Shown: one piece after another, positions 10,433-19,625 of the stretch | Layout of the letters: each line of letters begins with the position of its first letter | Position numbering within the stretch: the stretch's first letter is position 1 | Assembly (NCBI GenBank): GCA_029204225.1 | Contig: CM055108.1 | Location: 47,107,486 to 47,171,485, forward strand | Source of the DNA: Diphasiastrum complanatum | Lineage: Eukaryota > Streptophyta > Lycopodiopsida > Lycopodiales > Lycopodiaceae | Direction of reading: 5' to 3' | DNA: 64,000 bases | Made by a program: the position numbers and the translations under genes | The notes under the pieces: generated by a model | Told to the model about the DNA's origin: nothing | The model's input: only the letters and a program-made list of their open reading frames with translations | The model's database searches: none

Positions 10433-11168
10433 TGTGAAGAATTGAAAAAGATTATCTATGTTAGATATAGGGGTCTTATGTTTTTTACATCAAGCATCTA
10501 GGTGTAGGATGTTGACAGGAATAAATTTGGCATAGATGGCAAATTATGCATTTCCACTTGTAATGCCACTATTGAGCAAAATAGAGTAAGAGGCTAAACA
10601 CTTGCTAATTACATGTAGACAAGTGTAAAGTTTTTTGTTTGATGAATTCCAAGAGGTCCAATAGGATATAGAGGTGGAACCTTGTGAGGTCCAATAGGAA
10701 ATTGAGGTGTGCTTGAATATAGTCCAATAGAATTAAGAGGTGCATAGATCAATGATCCAATAGGATCAAGAGGTGACAAAATGTGGTCCAATCATAGTTA
10801 AGCATAGTGGTAGCTCGTGGACCTACTAGTATCATTGTACTCCTCATTTTGAAGTTAATTGATTTGGTGATTTCATGGATTTTGTGAGTTATTGGATTTC
10901 TAGCTTTCTCTCTCTACTCGAGAGCTCTTGATGCATTTTCTCTCTCTACCCGAGGAGAGCAACTTGTTTTTACTTAGATTATTTTTTGAATACTTCCCAC
11001 ACGTGTGAGTGAGAGTTGGAAGTGATTGAATGCATGTAGTAGTGTGTTTTTGCCATAGGATTCAAGATTGATCTTGAATCTCAATCTAGTCTTGATCTTG
11101 GTGCATCTACACACCTTAGGAGATCACAAGTACATGTAGTGGACAGTCCACACGTGTGAAATTCAACA
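10433..11168 (+). repeat. 3' LTR of the copia element
   Basis: It starts TGTGAAGAATTG after the polypurine tract and ends TTCAACA before the GTATT duplication at 11169-11173. It differs from the 5' LTR by scattered single-base changes and one small indel near 10612. It also marks the outer end of the left arm of the U1 palindrome, because the mirror copy at 31927-32671 is likewise an LTR of this family. Confidence 0.95.
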
Positions 11169-11559
11169 GTATTTGCATGGAACTATACAGAAATGAAGGG
11201 ATATCCGACTGAAATAGTGGTTCATATGATTCCTTTAGAAGACAACTCTAAGATTGTTAGGGCTAAACCTTATAGAGGTAACCCCGTCTATCGGGAGAGA
11301 ATCGATGAAGATATTAAGAAATTGCTGAATGTTGGTTTCATTTATGAAGTCCAACATACTAATTGGGTATCACCCATTGTGGTTGTACCCAAAAAAAACG
11401 GCAAACTTCGTATTTGTGTCAATCTAAACAACCATAATGCGGTTACGAAGAGAGACCATTTTCCCTTGTCTTTAACGACCCAAATCTTGGATGGATTCAG
11501 TGGTTATTTCCTTGTTTAAATAGCCCCCGAAGATAAACATAAAATAGCCCTTGCCACAG
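11169..11559 (+). pseudogene. pol: Ty3/gypsy reverse transcriptase N-terminal part
   Basis: This continues the gypsy frame cut at 4928. It shows VPKKNGKLRICVNL and a shortened fragment reading TQILDGFSGY, both hallmarks of gypsy RT fingers and palm. Compared with the U1 copy (21933-22160), a 36-bp segment encoding EEMAGAEAFSFL, which follows TQIL, is deleted between two CTT repeats. A stop (TAA at 11517) replaces a Gln codon. The RT breaks off after GCCACAG at 11559, where it is joined to ATATTGGG sequence from the inserted element described at 19626. The same defects are shared by the copies at 31536 and 60281. Confidence 0.85.
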
Positions 11560-12020
11560 ATATTGGGTCCGCGAATGGCTCGCGCGAAGCAAACAACACA
11601 GAGGTGTCCCAATGCAAGCAGGCCACCATGGAAATCCACCAACACTTGTCCTCCACCACCACGTCCTAGGCCAAGGGGCACGCCACGTGACCCGCCATGA
11701 TTGAAGGATATCCGGATGATTTGTGCGCATGCTGAACCGATATTCGGACGTGAAATTCAAATGTAAAATTTTCTTTATTGTCATGTTAGTGCTTATGTGG
11801 AGCAGAGTTTCAGAAATGATTGCCCTCATAAGTTTCCATGAACGTATCGTATCTCTAGGTACGGAATTCGGTGGCCATTATTTTTTTACTGATAGACCAT
11901 TCATTACTTTCAGGCGCAGGTACCATGCTGTAATATTATTATTGGTGGACGTTTACAGCCCCGGATTATATGAGAAATGTATGGCTGTAAAGAAACTCAC
12001 TCACCAATGGATCTAGGCCT
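11560..12020 (-). repeat. Dispersed 0.4 kb repeat, non-coding
   Basis: This block equals part of the insertion found in U (19826-20235, and the same in U2), in reverse orientation, and recurs at about 31075-31535 and 60672-61130. It contains ATATCGGTTCAGCATGCGC-like sequence, one of a family of related motifs in U. Open frames here carry no recognisable domain. Confidence 0.7.
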
Positions 12021-12069
12021 ACGATTATCGAAGGATCAATGTTCTTAGACTAAGCCAAAAAAGGAACAG

Positions 12070-12586
12070 ATGAGAGTCTCAAAGTATCTATACCAATCAA
12101 TAGTCGGATCTCTCATGTATGCAATGGTCTATACAAGACCTGATATCGATTTTGTAGTTAGCTCTCTAAGCCAATTCATGGCCAAAATTGGCATCATCCA
12201 TGGAAAGGCTCTCGTAAGATTCATGAGATACATTAGAGCTACAATAGACCTAAGCATGTGCTATGGGAGAGTCGACAACAACAATCTCTATCGACTCAGT
12301 GGATATTCAGATGCGAGTTGGAGAGGAGATGTAGATACTTGTAGATCCACATCTGGATTTACATTCTTCTTCAACGGTAGTCCTATTTCTGAAACAATTG
12401 TAAGAAGACCTCTATTGCTCTTTCCTCCATAGAAGTAGAATACATTGTTGCTTCTGAAGCCATTAAAGAAACAATTTGGTTGATAAATTTACTGTCAAAC
12501 ATTAGTCTGAATCAATACACTCCTACAATTATGTTTGTGATAATCAGAATGCTATTGCCCTTGTTGAATCATCGACATCCACATCG
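12070..12586 (+). pseudogene. Ty1/copia RNase H fragment
   Basis: The frame from 12070 reads YLYQSIVGSLMYAMVYTRPD, the classic end of copia RT, then SGYSDASWRGDVDTCRSTSG, the start of RNase H with its first Asp. After about 12400 the protein continues in another frame (SSIEVEYIVASEAIKE, the copia ExEY motif) and reaches about 12586. It is unrelated in detail to the complete copia at 4929. Copies lie at 30510-31026 (minus) and 61180-61696 (plus); the last two share a TAA-type stop that this copy lacks. Confidence 0.8.
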
Positions 12587-12814
12587 GCTATGGCTCCAAC
12601 TAGCATAACTATGGTAGTCTCCCAACTAGTCTACGTTATGTCTTCTCCAACTAGCTTGGATATGGATGCAAGAAGATAGTCATGAGCATGGTGGTGAGTA
12701 TTCTGACGGGTAAGATCCACTCTTCTGAATCTCTTTTCTCTACTTAGCAACTAAAACCAAACGGCAACTTAACCTATCATGCAACAATTTCCTTCTTTCG
12801 TATGGATCCGAGAG

Positions 12815-13141
12815 CTAATAATTTTCATGCTTACTTAGATCAACGTAAGCAACATACAATGCAAAATGAGATGATATGAGCATGGAATTCACTGGTCCAT
12901 ATCCTAAAATCTTAAATGCAATAGTTTTCTTTACAAAAATTATTCTTTGCACCTTATACAAATTATGTCCTCCAAGAAAATGAGACAGTGCCTTGATTGC
13001 CATAATCATTGTCTCGCCATGTTGATGAAACGTTGAATGGGCAACACTTATCTCATTATTCTTGAAGAACTTCAGATAATGCCCCAGTGCATGATCTCTT
13101 GAAAATTCTCTAGCAGAAGAGTCTGCTCCCTCAATTGCTTC
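12815..13141 (-). pseudogene. Gene X, C-terminal fragment (arm copy 1)
   Basis: The minus-strand frame encodes about 108 residues ending HFALYVAYVDLSKHENY and a TAG stop. It is homologous to the last part of gene X in U (18140-18795), with shared stretches such as AREFSRDHALGHYLKF and LSHFLGGHN. This arm copy keeps the natural C-terminus that U lacks, while its own 5' part is missing: an in-frame stop lies just upstream of the homologous region. No family is recognised. Mirror copies are at 29955-30281 and 61925-62251. Confidence 0.55.
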
Positions 13142-13199
13142 TTATTACATATTACGTACCATACAATGTTCTGGAACACCTTTTTTTCCTTAAAAAAAA

Positions 13200-13466
13200 A
13201 ATCAAAACTTTGAAAAAAGACCTAAAAAAAAGCAAGAAAAAAACATTTCAAACAACCTAAAAAAGTTGACAACGTGATAGAACAAAAAAAAAACCAAAAT
13301 TCCTATTCCTTTCTTTAGAATCCAAAAAATAATAATTTTGATCCACGTTCTCATAAACCCTAACAGGAGTACCCGAAATGCATTCCAAAACAAAATGTGC
13401 AATTATGTTACATACTTTTATACTAGTTGTGCTTCGGAGCCACTTAATTAGATTTCCAACTTCCAA
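13200..13466 (-). other. AT-rich segment with an open frame upstream of gene X fragment
   Basis: On the minus strand a 69-codon frame (13257-13466) includes GTPVRVYENVDQNYYFLDS. A second, diverged copy of this DNA (about 265 bp) lies at 32672-32937; the frame stays open there with several replacements. Whether it is an exon is unknown; poly-T and poly-A runs at 13190-13300 suggest non-coding flanks. Confidence 0.3.
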
Positions 13467-13490
13467 AATTTTGACCAGTGTTTATTTTCA

Positions 13491-13871
13491 TTGCCTTACC
13501 ATTCCATTTTTGTCATCTTCTATGTTGTTTTGATTTCACTTCTTTTTGTGCTTGTGTTTGTTTCGTCCAAAAGCTATTTTTATGCATATTGTAAAACAAA
13601 AAAACATATTTTCGATTCCCACTTGTATATTTTCATGGCATACTCATGCCAAGTTCATCATTTCTTTGCTCTATTCCTATCTATTATAGGTCCTCAAGCA
13701 CCATTGAATCGGACAGCTGGTTGGATTCACAAGAGTGATGTTTTAGAATCACGTTTTTTGTTCCTTCTTTCAAGAGAACTCAATCTCGGTTGGAGGCATA
13801 TTGACGAGATGCTTTCCCTTACAGTTGATTACACTTTTCTTGAGGATCTTATGTCCACATGTACCCAATAA
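13491..13871 (+). CDS. Unidentified ORF (arm copy 1)
   Basis: A 126-codon frame opens at a TTG; the first ATG is at 13636. The first half is hydrophobic and Phe-rich and may be intronic, since a splice acceptor-like CTATTATAG ends at 13689. The second half (GPQAPLNRTAGWIHKSDVLE onwards) has ordinary composition and ends in a TAA at 13869. Copies at 29225-29605 and 62601-62981 keep the frame with only one or two replacements. It is divergently arranged relative to the gene X fragment. No family is recognised. Confidence 0.35.
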   Translation: MPYHSIFVIFYVVLISLLFVLVFVSSKSYFYAYCKTKKHIFDSHLYIFMAYSCQVHHFFALFLSIIGPQAPLNRTAGWIHKSDVLESRFLFLLSRELNLGWRHIDEMLSLTVDYTFLEDLMSTCTQ

Positions 13872-14039
13872 CATAAACATTTTCATATGTGATGACAGCA
13901 CATTAAAAGACCAAATTATAAAAAAAAAAACATCTTCGCTCTATGTTATGCTTCGTCGTGTGCAAGAAATAAAGAATTAACATCTACAATTCAAGAAAAC
14001 GAATAGATTATCATGTGATTATGTCAACAAAATTTATGT

Positions 14040-14610
14040 ACATGCTAAACTTCTTACCAATTTCACCTATGAGTTAGAATATCCATCATTCCATTTTCAA
14101 AAATCTAGGCTGGTGGGGACATAACTCATGCAACAATTGTTCGTACCACCATCTTCAAATGTTCATAACAAACATGCATTTTCAATAAACATTTGATGTT
14201 ATGTCTAGGATAAATATTTGACATAACATGGGAGAAGAGCAATCTTCAACTCTATTGATTCCACATCCAAAGTCTTAGACCATCATCTTTCTTATAATGT
14301 TATGTCTAGGAGAATACCCTATAGAACACAGGAGACAATTGTTTGTACCATCTTCAAATATATATTTGTGAAATTAGAATATATCCAATTTCACAAATTT
14401 ACATAGAGACATCTAGGATAATATTCGACATAACATGGGAGACAGGCAATCTTCAATTATTTTGAGTCCACCTGCAAAGTCTTTGACCATCATCTTTATT
14501 ATATGTTGATGTTGTCTACATAACATAGGTATTAGGAGACATGCAATATTCAACCCTATGGAGACTATGCGAAAAGTCTTAGACCATCATCATTAATGCT
14601 TATCAAAAGG
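14040..14610. repeat. MITE-like palindromic and tandem repeats
   Basis: Three diverged units contain GACATAACATGGGAGA, then GCAATCTTCAA, then AAGTCTTAGACCATCATC (near 14220, 14425 and 14518-14600). Two hairpins are present: ATGTTATGTC/GACATAACAT with a 14-base loop (14196-14229) and TTTGTGAAATT/AATTTCACAAA with an 11-base loop (14365-14397). The copies at about 28590-29060 and 63150-63700 both lack 18 bp that are present here near 14482. Confidence 0.65.
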
Positions 14611-16394
14611 CCTCCAAAAGTTGAATCGTCTATTGTATTTTCCATGGGCCTTTCACTTGCTTCAGATTTGACAACAAATGAGAATATTGTGATAGTTATC
14701 CAATTTCCATGAAAGCGATACAATTGTTACGTTAATGTTTGATGAATAGGGCCTATGACACTTAATCAAATCTATAAAACACTATGTTTACATCTTTTGA
14801 GAAGCAAAATGGAGAACTACTATCCTAAAACTGGCTAAGAGAATTTTCAATTCTATTTATGCATGTGGAGCTCCGACCAGTTAATCATACCAAAGCCTAT
14901 AATTGATTTTCCTTGTAGAAAATTCAATGTTTGGAATACCCAACAATAGAAAGCACCCAAAGATGCACAAAAAGTGAAGATTGCCTATCATTTACCCACA
15001 AAATTGTACTAGAGCTAACCAAAACTTAGAAGAATACTAGGCATATAAATCACTAGCTATTTTACCTAACCAATCATAAAACAAAAACTCATGTTTTGTC
15101 TTCGAGCTGGGGAGATCACACTGGCATCGTTTACATCCCAATATGAAAACGCTTGTTTAAAATTCTTCAATAAAAAGGATCCAAGGAGCCAACCTACAAA
15201 TATGTGAAACTTAAATTTATTTGCAAAATTGGTATAAAATGGATGGACAAGCAAAGATTAGAAAAATCACATTGATAACACCTTATTGGAAGTGGGCTAG
15301 TCACATATTATGGCAATGATAATAAATTTTAATTTTATTACGAGCCAAAAATCCTAAAAATTAGAATTCCCACTTTTTGGCTTTGTAATATAAGCCCTCT
15401 TTTTCCAAGTTGGAGCATATGTTAATGGGCACTATTTCTCCCTAAAGAGACCTTGTTCAATTTAAGCTTCAACTCTTACTTATTGGCCCAACCACACCTT
15501 TTATGACAAGCATCCTCTAGTAACCCACTCAAAGTAGATGGCCCTTTTAAGATATCTTTAACAGGTGTCAATTCCTAGTGAGAAATCAAATTAACACCTA
15601 GAATAAATTAAAGATTTCTGGTGGGAAAAGGGCCAACATTTCAAGGTTGGAAATGATTCTCGTTGTTGTGCAACAAAAATCGAAGCGCCCTCTACTAACC
15701 AACATGATACATTGACATTTTTAATTAAATTAGGTGTTCTATTTCACAAAAGAATATTTCATATACGAATTGTTCATTGCACAAACAACATACTTCCTTA
15801 GGTAAGTTCTCACCAGTCAAGAATTGTATAACAATGAGTTAAGTTGATTTGAAGTAGCATTTCAAACTATGTGCCAGAACTAGATAATTTCTTGTACAAA
15901 GGTATAGAGAACATTGAACTAGTTAAAACGACAAATAAAGTCCCTCCTCAATTGCTCCATTTGCTCCTTGCTCCCTCATTCTACCTCCTCTTTCGTTTAT
16001 TGCTATCCCGCCTTTGCCAAGGAGGTAACATTCCATTCCATTGGCTTGCATACATCATTATGGCAAAGACAAATTTCTTAGAAAAAAAATACAATTTTGT
16101 GAGTCATGCTAGATTTTAGATAATAAGAGTATCAACGATACTGTGTAAAATTATTGAAAATGACTACATCGAAGAACTTTGAGAGTAGAAGTAACTGCTC
16201 TTAGGATTACTTGCAAACAAATGTTAATGTATAGGTTATCTACTAAAAAATATGGAGTCATATTTGTCAAATGCCTTGATAGACAACAAATGAGGCTGCA
16301 TTCTTTTGGTGCCAATATGCATTCAAATTTGTGGTCCAGAAAATCATTGAGAGAAAACAGGCCTTAAAGCAATAAAGCAATAATACTGACTTAC
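14611..16394. other. Non-coding stretch, nothing recognised
   Basis: Only short ORFs without recognisable domains are seen. It is mirrored at 26720-28500. Because it lies downstream of the predicted exon 1 donor, it belongs to intron 1 of the RING gene in both copies. Confidence 0.6.
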
Positions 16395-16551
16395 CGAGAT
16401 GGAAGAGATGACCACATTTGAGTTTTGCAATAGATCGCTCGCCCCCGCCCACATCTTTTACAGCATCCAAACACACAGAACAAGATACTGTGCTCTGACC
16501 AAGAAATGAACTCTGGACTTGAGCAACGTCTGCAGAACTAGGACCTTCCAT
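16395..16551 (-). pseudogene. Orphan exon 1 of the RING-H2 gene
   Basis: This is the mirror image of exon 1 at 26563-26719. It starts with ATG (CAT at 16549-16551) and ends at a GTAAGT donor (16394 leftward). It encodes the first half of the RING domain (CSVCLDAV, KCGHLFHL) with a Glu-to-Lys change relative to the right copy. No exons 2-4 are found downstream of it in this window: the region beyond 10433 is occupied by transposons. It therefore cannot make a complete RING here. Confidence 0.8.
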
Positions 16552-16798
16552 TTCAGCGGGATGTAGGCGATGCACTTAGCTATAATTGTTGCAGAATGTA
16601 GAATGGTACTCCAGATGAGTGCCTTGAGAAGGTAGCTTGTTTCGCTCTGTGTTACCGAAGAGATAGTTAGGAGCAAAGATTATGGTAACTAAATGAACTG
16701 GGAAAAAGCAGTTAGCACCTTATAATCGACATCAATTATCGCATCAAGCGGATGCTTTTTAGACAAACCTTATAATGTGCTGATGCCAAATCAAATAC

Positions 16799-17235
16799 TT
16801 CAGTTATTTTATCAAGATCCTGTTGGGTTATCATCACTTTTGGTGAAGAAATCTCTTGAGGACCTGAATGAATAACATGAGGAGGAGAGGATGATTCTGG
16901 GTCTGAATTAGATTCTCCAACATCTAATTCAGAGCTCAAAAAAATGTGGGATCTCTTGCCAGGGATAACTCTAGGAGGGAGATCCAGCTTTCTTTTAAGG
17001 CCTGCATGGCTGTCACGGCATAACGAGCATCAAGCCCAAGTGACAGGGTAACATTTCCAAGAGATCGACCGAAAGGAGCTCTAGGAATCAACAATTCAGT
17101 TGATCTTTGGAGTCTTCTTATCTCCCTCATCCAGACTTGCTTTTTGCTTTGTTTACGGCCAATACCAGGGGGAACACGAGCATGGGATGGCTGTACAGAG
17201 GTAATGGCATGGGCAGTGGATTTCGTCTTAGCCAT
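16799..17235 (-). pseudogene. Histone H3-like gene, 5' part (U1 copy)
   Basis: The ATG is at 17235. The 99-residue ORF begins MAKTKSTA, matching the H3 tail start ARTKQTA, and contains REIRRLQRSTELLI at residue 37 onward, close to the H3 alpha-N helix, then a histone-fold-like AVTAMQALKESWISLLELS, resembling H3 alpha-2. The tail is about 13 residues short and lacks the ARKS motifs around K9 and K27. The frame ends in a T7 run at 16936. One base out of frame it continues through an acidic stretch (SELDVGESNSDPES) to KVMITQQDLDKI, which resembles the H3 loop-2/alpha-3 segment. It is cut at the U boundary; U2 shows the continuation. H3 homology is a judgement by eye. Confidence 0.7.
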
Positions 17236-17539
17236 CTTTCTCAAAATCAGAAGAAGTAAATTTGAAAAAAGAAAAGTCTCTGATTTGAATATCGAAACCA
17301 AGCGCAAATAATGAAAGCAAAAAATTTTTCGAAAGAAAGGACTGAATATCGGTTTTGAGCGTGAGATTACAAGAGAAATAAAGTAACAAGAAGATTTGCG
17401 TTCGAAAGCGATATCGGCAATACAGCGGTTTAAGTCTCGAGCGCAAGGAGTGATGGTGGACAAAGAAGGAATAGAGAGTGTGCTTGAGAGCGATATTGGG
17501 AGCGAAAAATGTAAAGTTTACGAGAAAAAATGAGAATTA

Positions 17540-17830
17540 TGAGGGGGTATGTATAGTAAATTTTTGCACGTGTGAAAAAAATCAGCTTTCGACACGTGGT
17601 GGCATCTAACTCGTCCACATGTGTTTTTCGTATAGATCATTCGGACTCAATAATGAGGCCACGTCGTGTAGGACACGTGCATGAATCATATTGCGACACG
17701 TGGCATTTTGCACGTGACAAATATCAGATCAATCATTCTCTTGACGGTGGAATATTCTTGATGAATAATGTGATGACACGTGTCCTTTTGGACATCCTCC
17801 ACATGTGTGAATTTTTTTTATAAATAGGTC
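17540..17830. promoter_or_regulatory. Divergent promoter with six G-boxes (U1)
   Basis: CACGTG occurs at 17567, 17593, 17674, 17697, 17711 and 17777, and CACATGTG at two further places. A TATAAATA box at 17819-17826 faces gene X. A TATACATA sequence facing the H3-like gene lies near 17548-17555. The interval separates two outward-facing genes (start codons at 17235 and 18140). G-boxes bind plant bZIP and bHLH factors, so light, stress or abscisic-acid control is possible but inferred. Confidence 0.6.
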
Positions 17831-18139
17831 AATTCTGGCACAAATTTTCACATAAATTTTCTGGTTTGTACACCAGATATCGATTTCAAGCGCACACTTT
17901 CTTTTGTTTATGGTCTGTTTACATACTTGCGTCTGTATCCAATACTGCCTGCTCCGATATCGCTTTCAAGCGTGCCTTACGTTTACTTTCTTGTATGTTC
18001 TTTGTACTCACACTTGGATTTGATACTCGGTTTTCTAATATCTCTTTCGAACTCATAAGGCCTTGAGCTTCTGATCTAACCTACATTTTGCACCTGAGAG
18101 CGATATTCAAAATCTTTCTTATGTATTTTTCTTGTTGAA

Positions 18140-18795
18140 ATGTCTAATTTCGATTCTAGTCTACTATCTTTTTTTCATGAATTTGGTATTAGTGATAATA
18201 TAGAGTATTTCAAATCTATTTTTTCTACTTTTATTTTGATTCTTCCTTCTATTACACAGGGTCCTGGTGTGGAAGCCTTTTCTGAGATTTATCAGATCTC
18301 AGAATAATGACATGATTCATTATCAAGACTTGGTGGCACTCGACAAGCATATCTATAAAGCTAAGCTTGATAGAATGTTCACCAAGTTACATAATGATTT
18401 CAAGTCTGTAGATGATTTTCCAATTCACAATAAAAAATATAGATTTGTAGAGTTTCAGTCTGCATTTTTGACGATTTGAAAGTTAGTCCTTGATGATTTC
18501 GCAATTTGTCAAGGAGGGCAGAGATCTTCTGCTAGAGAATTTTCAAGAGATCACGCACTGGGGCATTATCTGAAGTTCTTCAAGAATAATGAAATAAGTG
18601 TTGTCCATTCAAAGTTTCATCAACATGGCGAGACAATGATTATGGCAACCAAGACACTGTCTCATTTTCTTGGAGGACATAATTTTTATAAGGTGCATAG
18701 AATAATTTTTGTAAAGAAAACGATTGCATTTAAAATTTTAGGATATGCACCAGTGAATTCCATGCTCATATCATCTCATTTTGCATTGTATGCTG
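18140..18795 (+). pseudogene. Gene X, nearly full-length but broken and truncated (U1 copy)
   Basis: The ATG at 18140 (MSNFDSSLLSFFHEFGIS) opens 55 codons that end at TAA 18305. The likely continuation is in another frame from about 18267 (VALDKHIYKAKLDRMF), with a TGA at 18477. After it come QGGQRSSAREFSRDHALGHY and LSHFLGGHNFYKVHRI. At 18795 it is cut off by gypsy sequence, just before the C-terminus that survives in the arm copies (AYVDLSKHENY). The predicted whole protein would be about 225 residues. It has no signal peptide or clear membrane segment, and I recognise no family. Confidence 0.5.
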
Positions 18796-19622
18796 ACAGA
18801 TATCACATGTTTTAATGACAACAAATGTGTCCTTGAATAATGAGGGCTATCACAAACCTGCTCGAAGGATAATCTTAGTTGTTGCTTCAGTAGAGAAGTG
18901 ACCGCCGCCAATGCCCTCATGAGCCTGAGATATGATAGGTCGTATCTTAGATTCATAAGCACATCGTTGGATAATACCGTCAATGCCCCTTTTTGTAAAG
19001 TTGTCCGGCTATTAGCTGATTTAGTAGGCACCAGTTGCCTGCTCCAGAAACGTATTGGGAAATCCTTGCCATACTCGCTCGGTTGTGCAAGAAGACCTCC
19101 AATGGCATACTTATTGGCGTTAGTATGCACATAGAATTCTTTCGTATAGTCTGGCGAACGGAGTATGGGTGTCGTGGTAAGGGATGTTTTCAACTCCTCA
19201 AAGGCTTTAATGCGTTCTTCGGTCCATCGAGAATCTACCACAACTAAATAAGCATAATCGATTTTAAAGATGCAATAATAATTTGTGTGACCGAGGAAGA
19301 CATAAACTTCCTTCACTGTTGCAAGTAAGGACATTTCAACTATTACTGTGATTTTTGAAGGATCGGTAGAATTACCGTCCTTTGAAATTATATGTCCGAT
19401 TTGACCCAGATTTGACACTTATCAAGGTTTAGAAAAATTCCAAATCTACGGCAGCGAATGAAGATTTTCTCCAATGCGTCAAGGTGCGTAGCGACTGAGG
19501 AATGTACACCCAGATCGTCAAGATAAATCTCGACAATCCGATGTAATAGGTCTTGCAAGACCAGTTGCATAACCCTCTGAAATGTTGAAGGGGCGTTGCA
19601 TAAGACAAAAGGCATGACATTA
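18796..19622 (-). pseudogene. pol: Ty3/gypsy RT C-terminal part and RNase H (U1)
   Basis: On the minus strand the frame starts at 19622 with NVMPFVLCNAPSTFQRVM (canonical VMPFGLxNAPxTFQ). It contains the catalytic pair in IYLDDLGVHS, then frameshifts near 19400. RNase H follows (FYVHTNANKYAIGGLL); the first catalytic Asp of the usual TDAS motif is Asn here. The frame decays before 18796, where it abuts gene X. The upstream half of the same RT lies at 21933-22160, on the other side of the 2.3 kb insertion. Confidence 0.85.
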
Positions 19623-19625
19623 TAA

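Larger units (their letters stand above)
4929..11168 (+). mobile_element. Complete-structure Ty1/copia retrotransposon
   Basis: The 6240 bp element has two LTRs of about 737 and 736 bp, a primer site, a leader, gag-pol in the order Gag-PR-IN-RT-RNase H (the defining copia order), a polypurine tract, and a 5-bp target duplication. The LTRs differ at roughly a dozen positions (about 98% identical by eye), which points to a fairly recent insertion. Two frameshifts near 6770 and 7855 break the polyprotein, so it is probably not autonomous unless these are sequencing errors. Single LTRs of the same family occur at 31927-32671 and 59545-60280. Confidence 0.95.
10433..16800 (+). repeat. Left arm of the U1 palindrome
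   Basis: This arm is the near-exact reverse complement of 26314-32671. Paired positions sum to 43114 near the centre and 43095-43096 further out; the change is explained by an 18-bp difference near 14482. At the inner end, AATACTT at 16794-16800 mirrors AAGTATT at 26314-26320, and pairing stops on the next base. Contents from outside in: LTR, gypsy RT, copia RNase H, gene X fragment, unknown ORF, MITE-like repeats, RING exon 1. Confidence 0.95.

Noticed and set aside
16936-17463. Longer 175-codon reading of the H3-like ORF starting at 17463
   Set aside because: The extra 76 residues are hydrophobic with no H3 similarity and cover the expected 5' untranslated region; MAKTKSTA at 17235 is the natural start.
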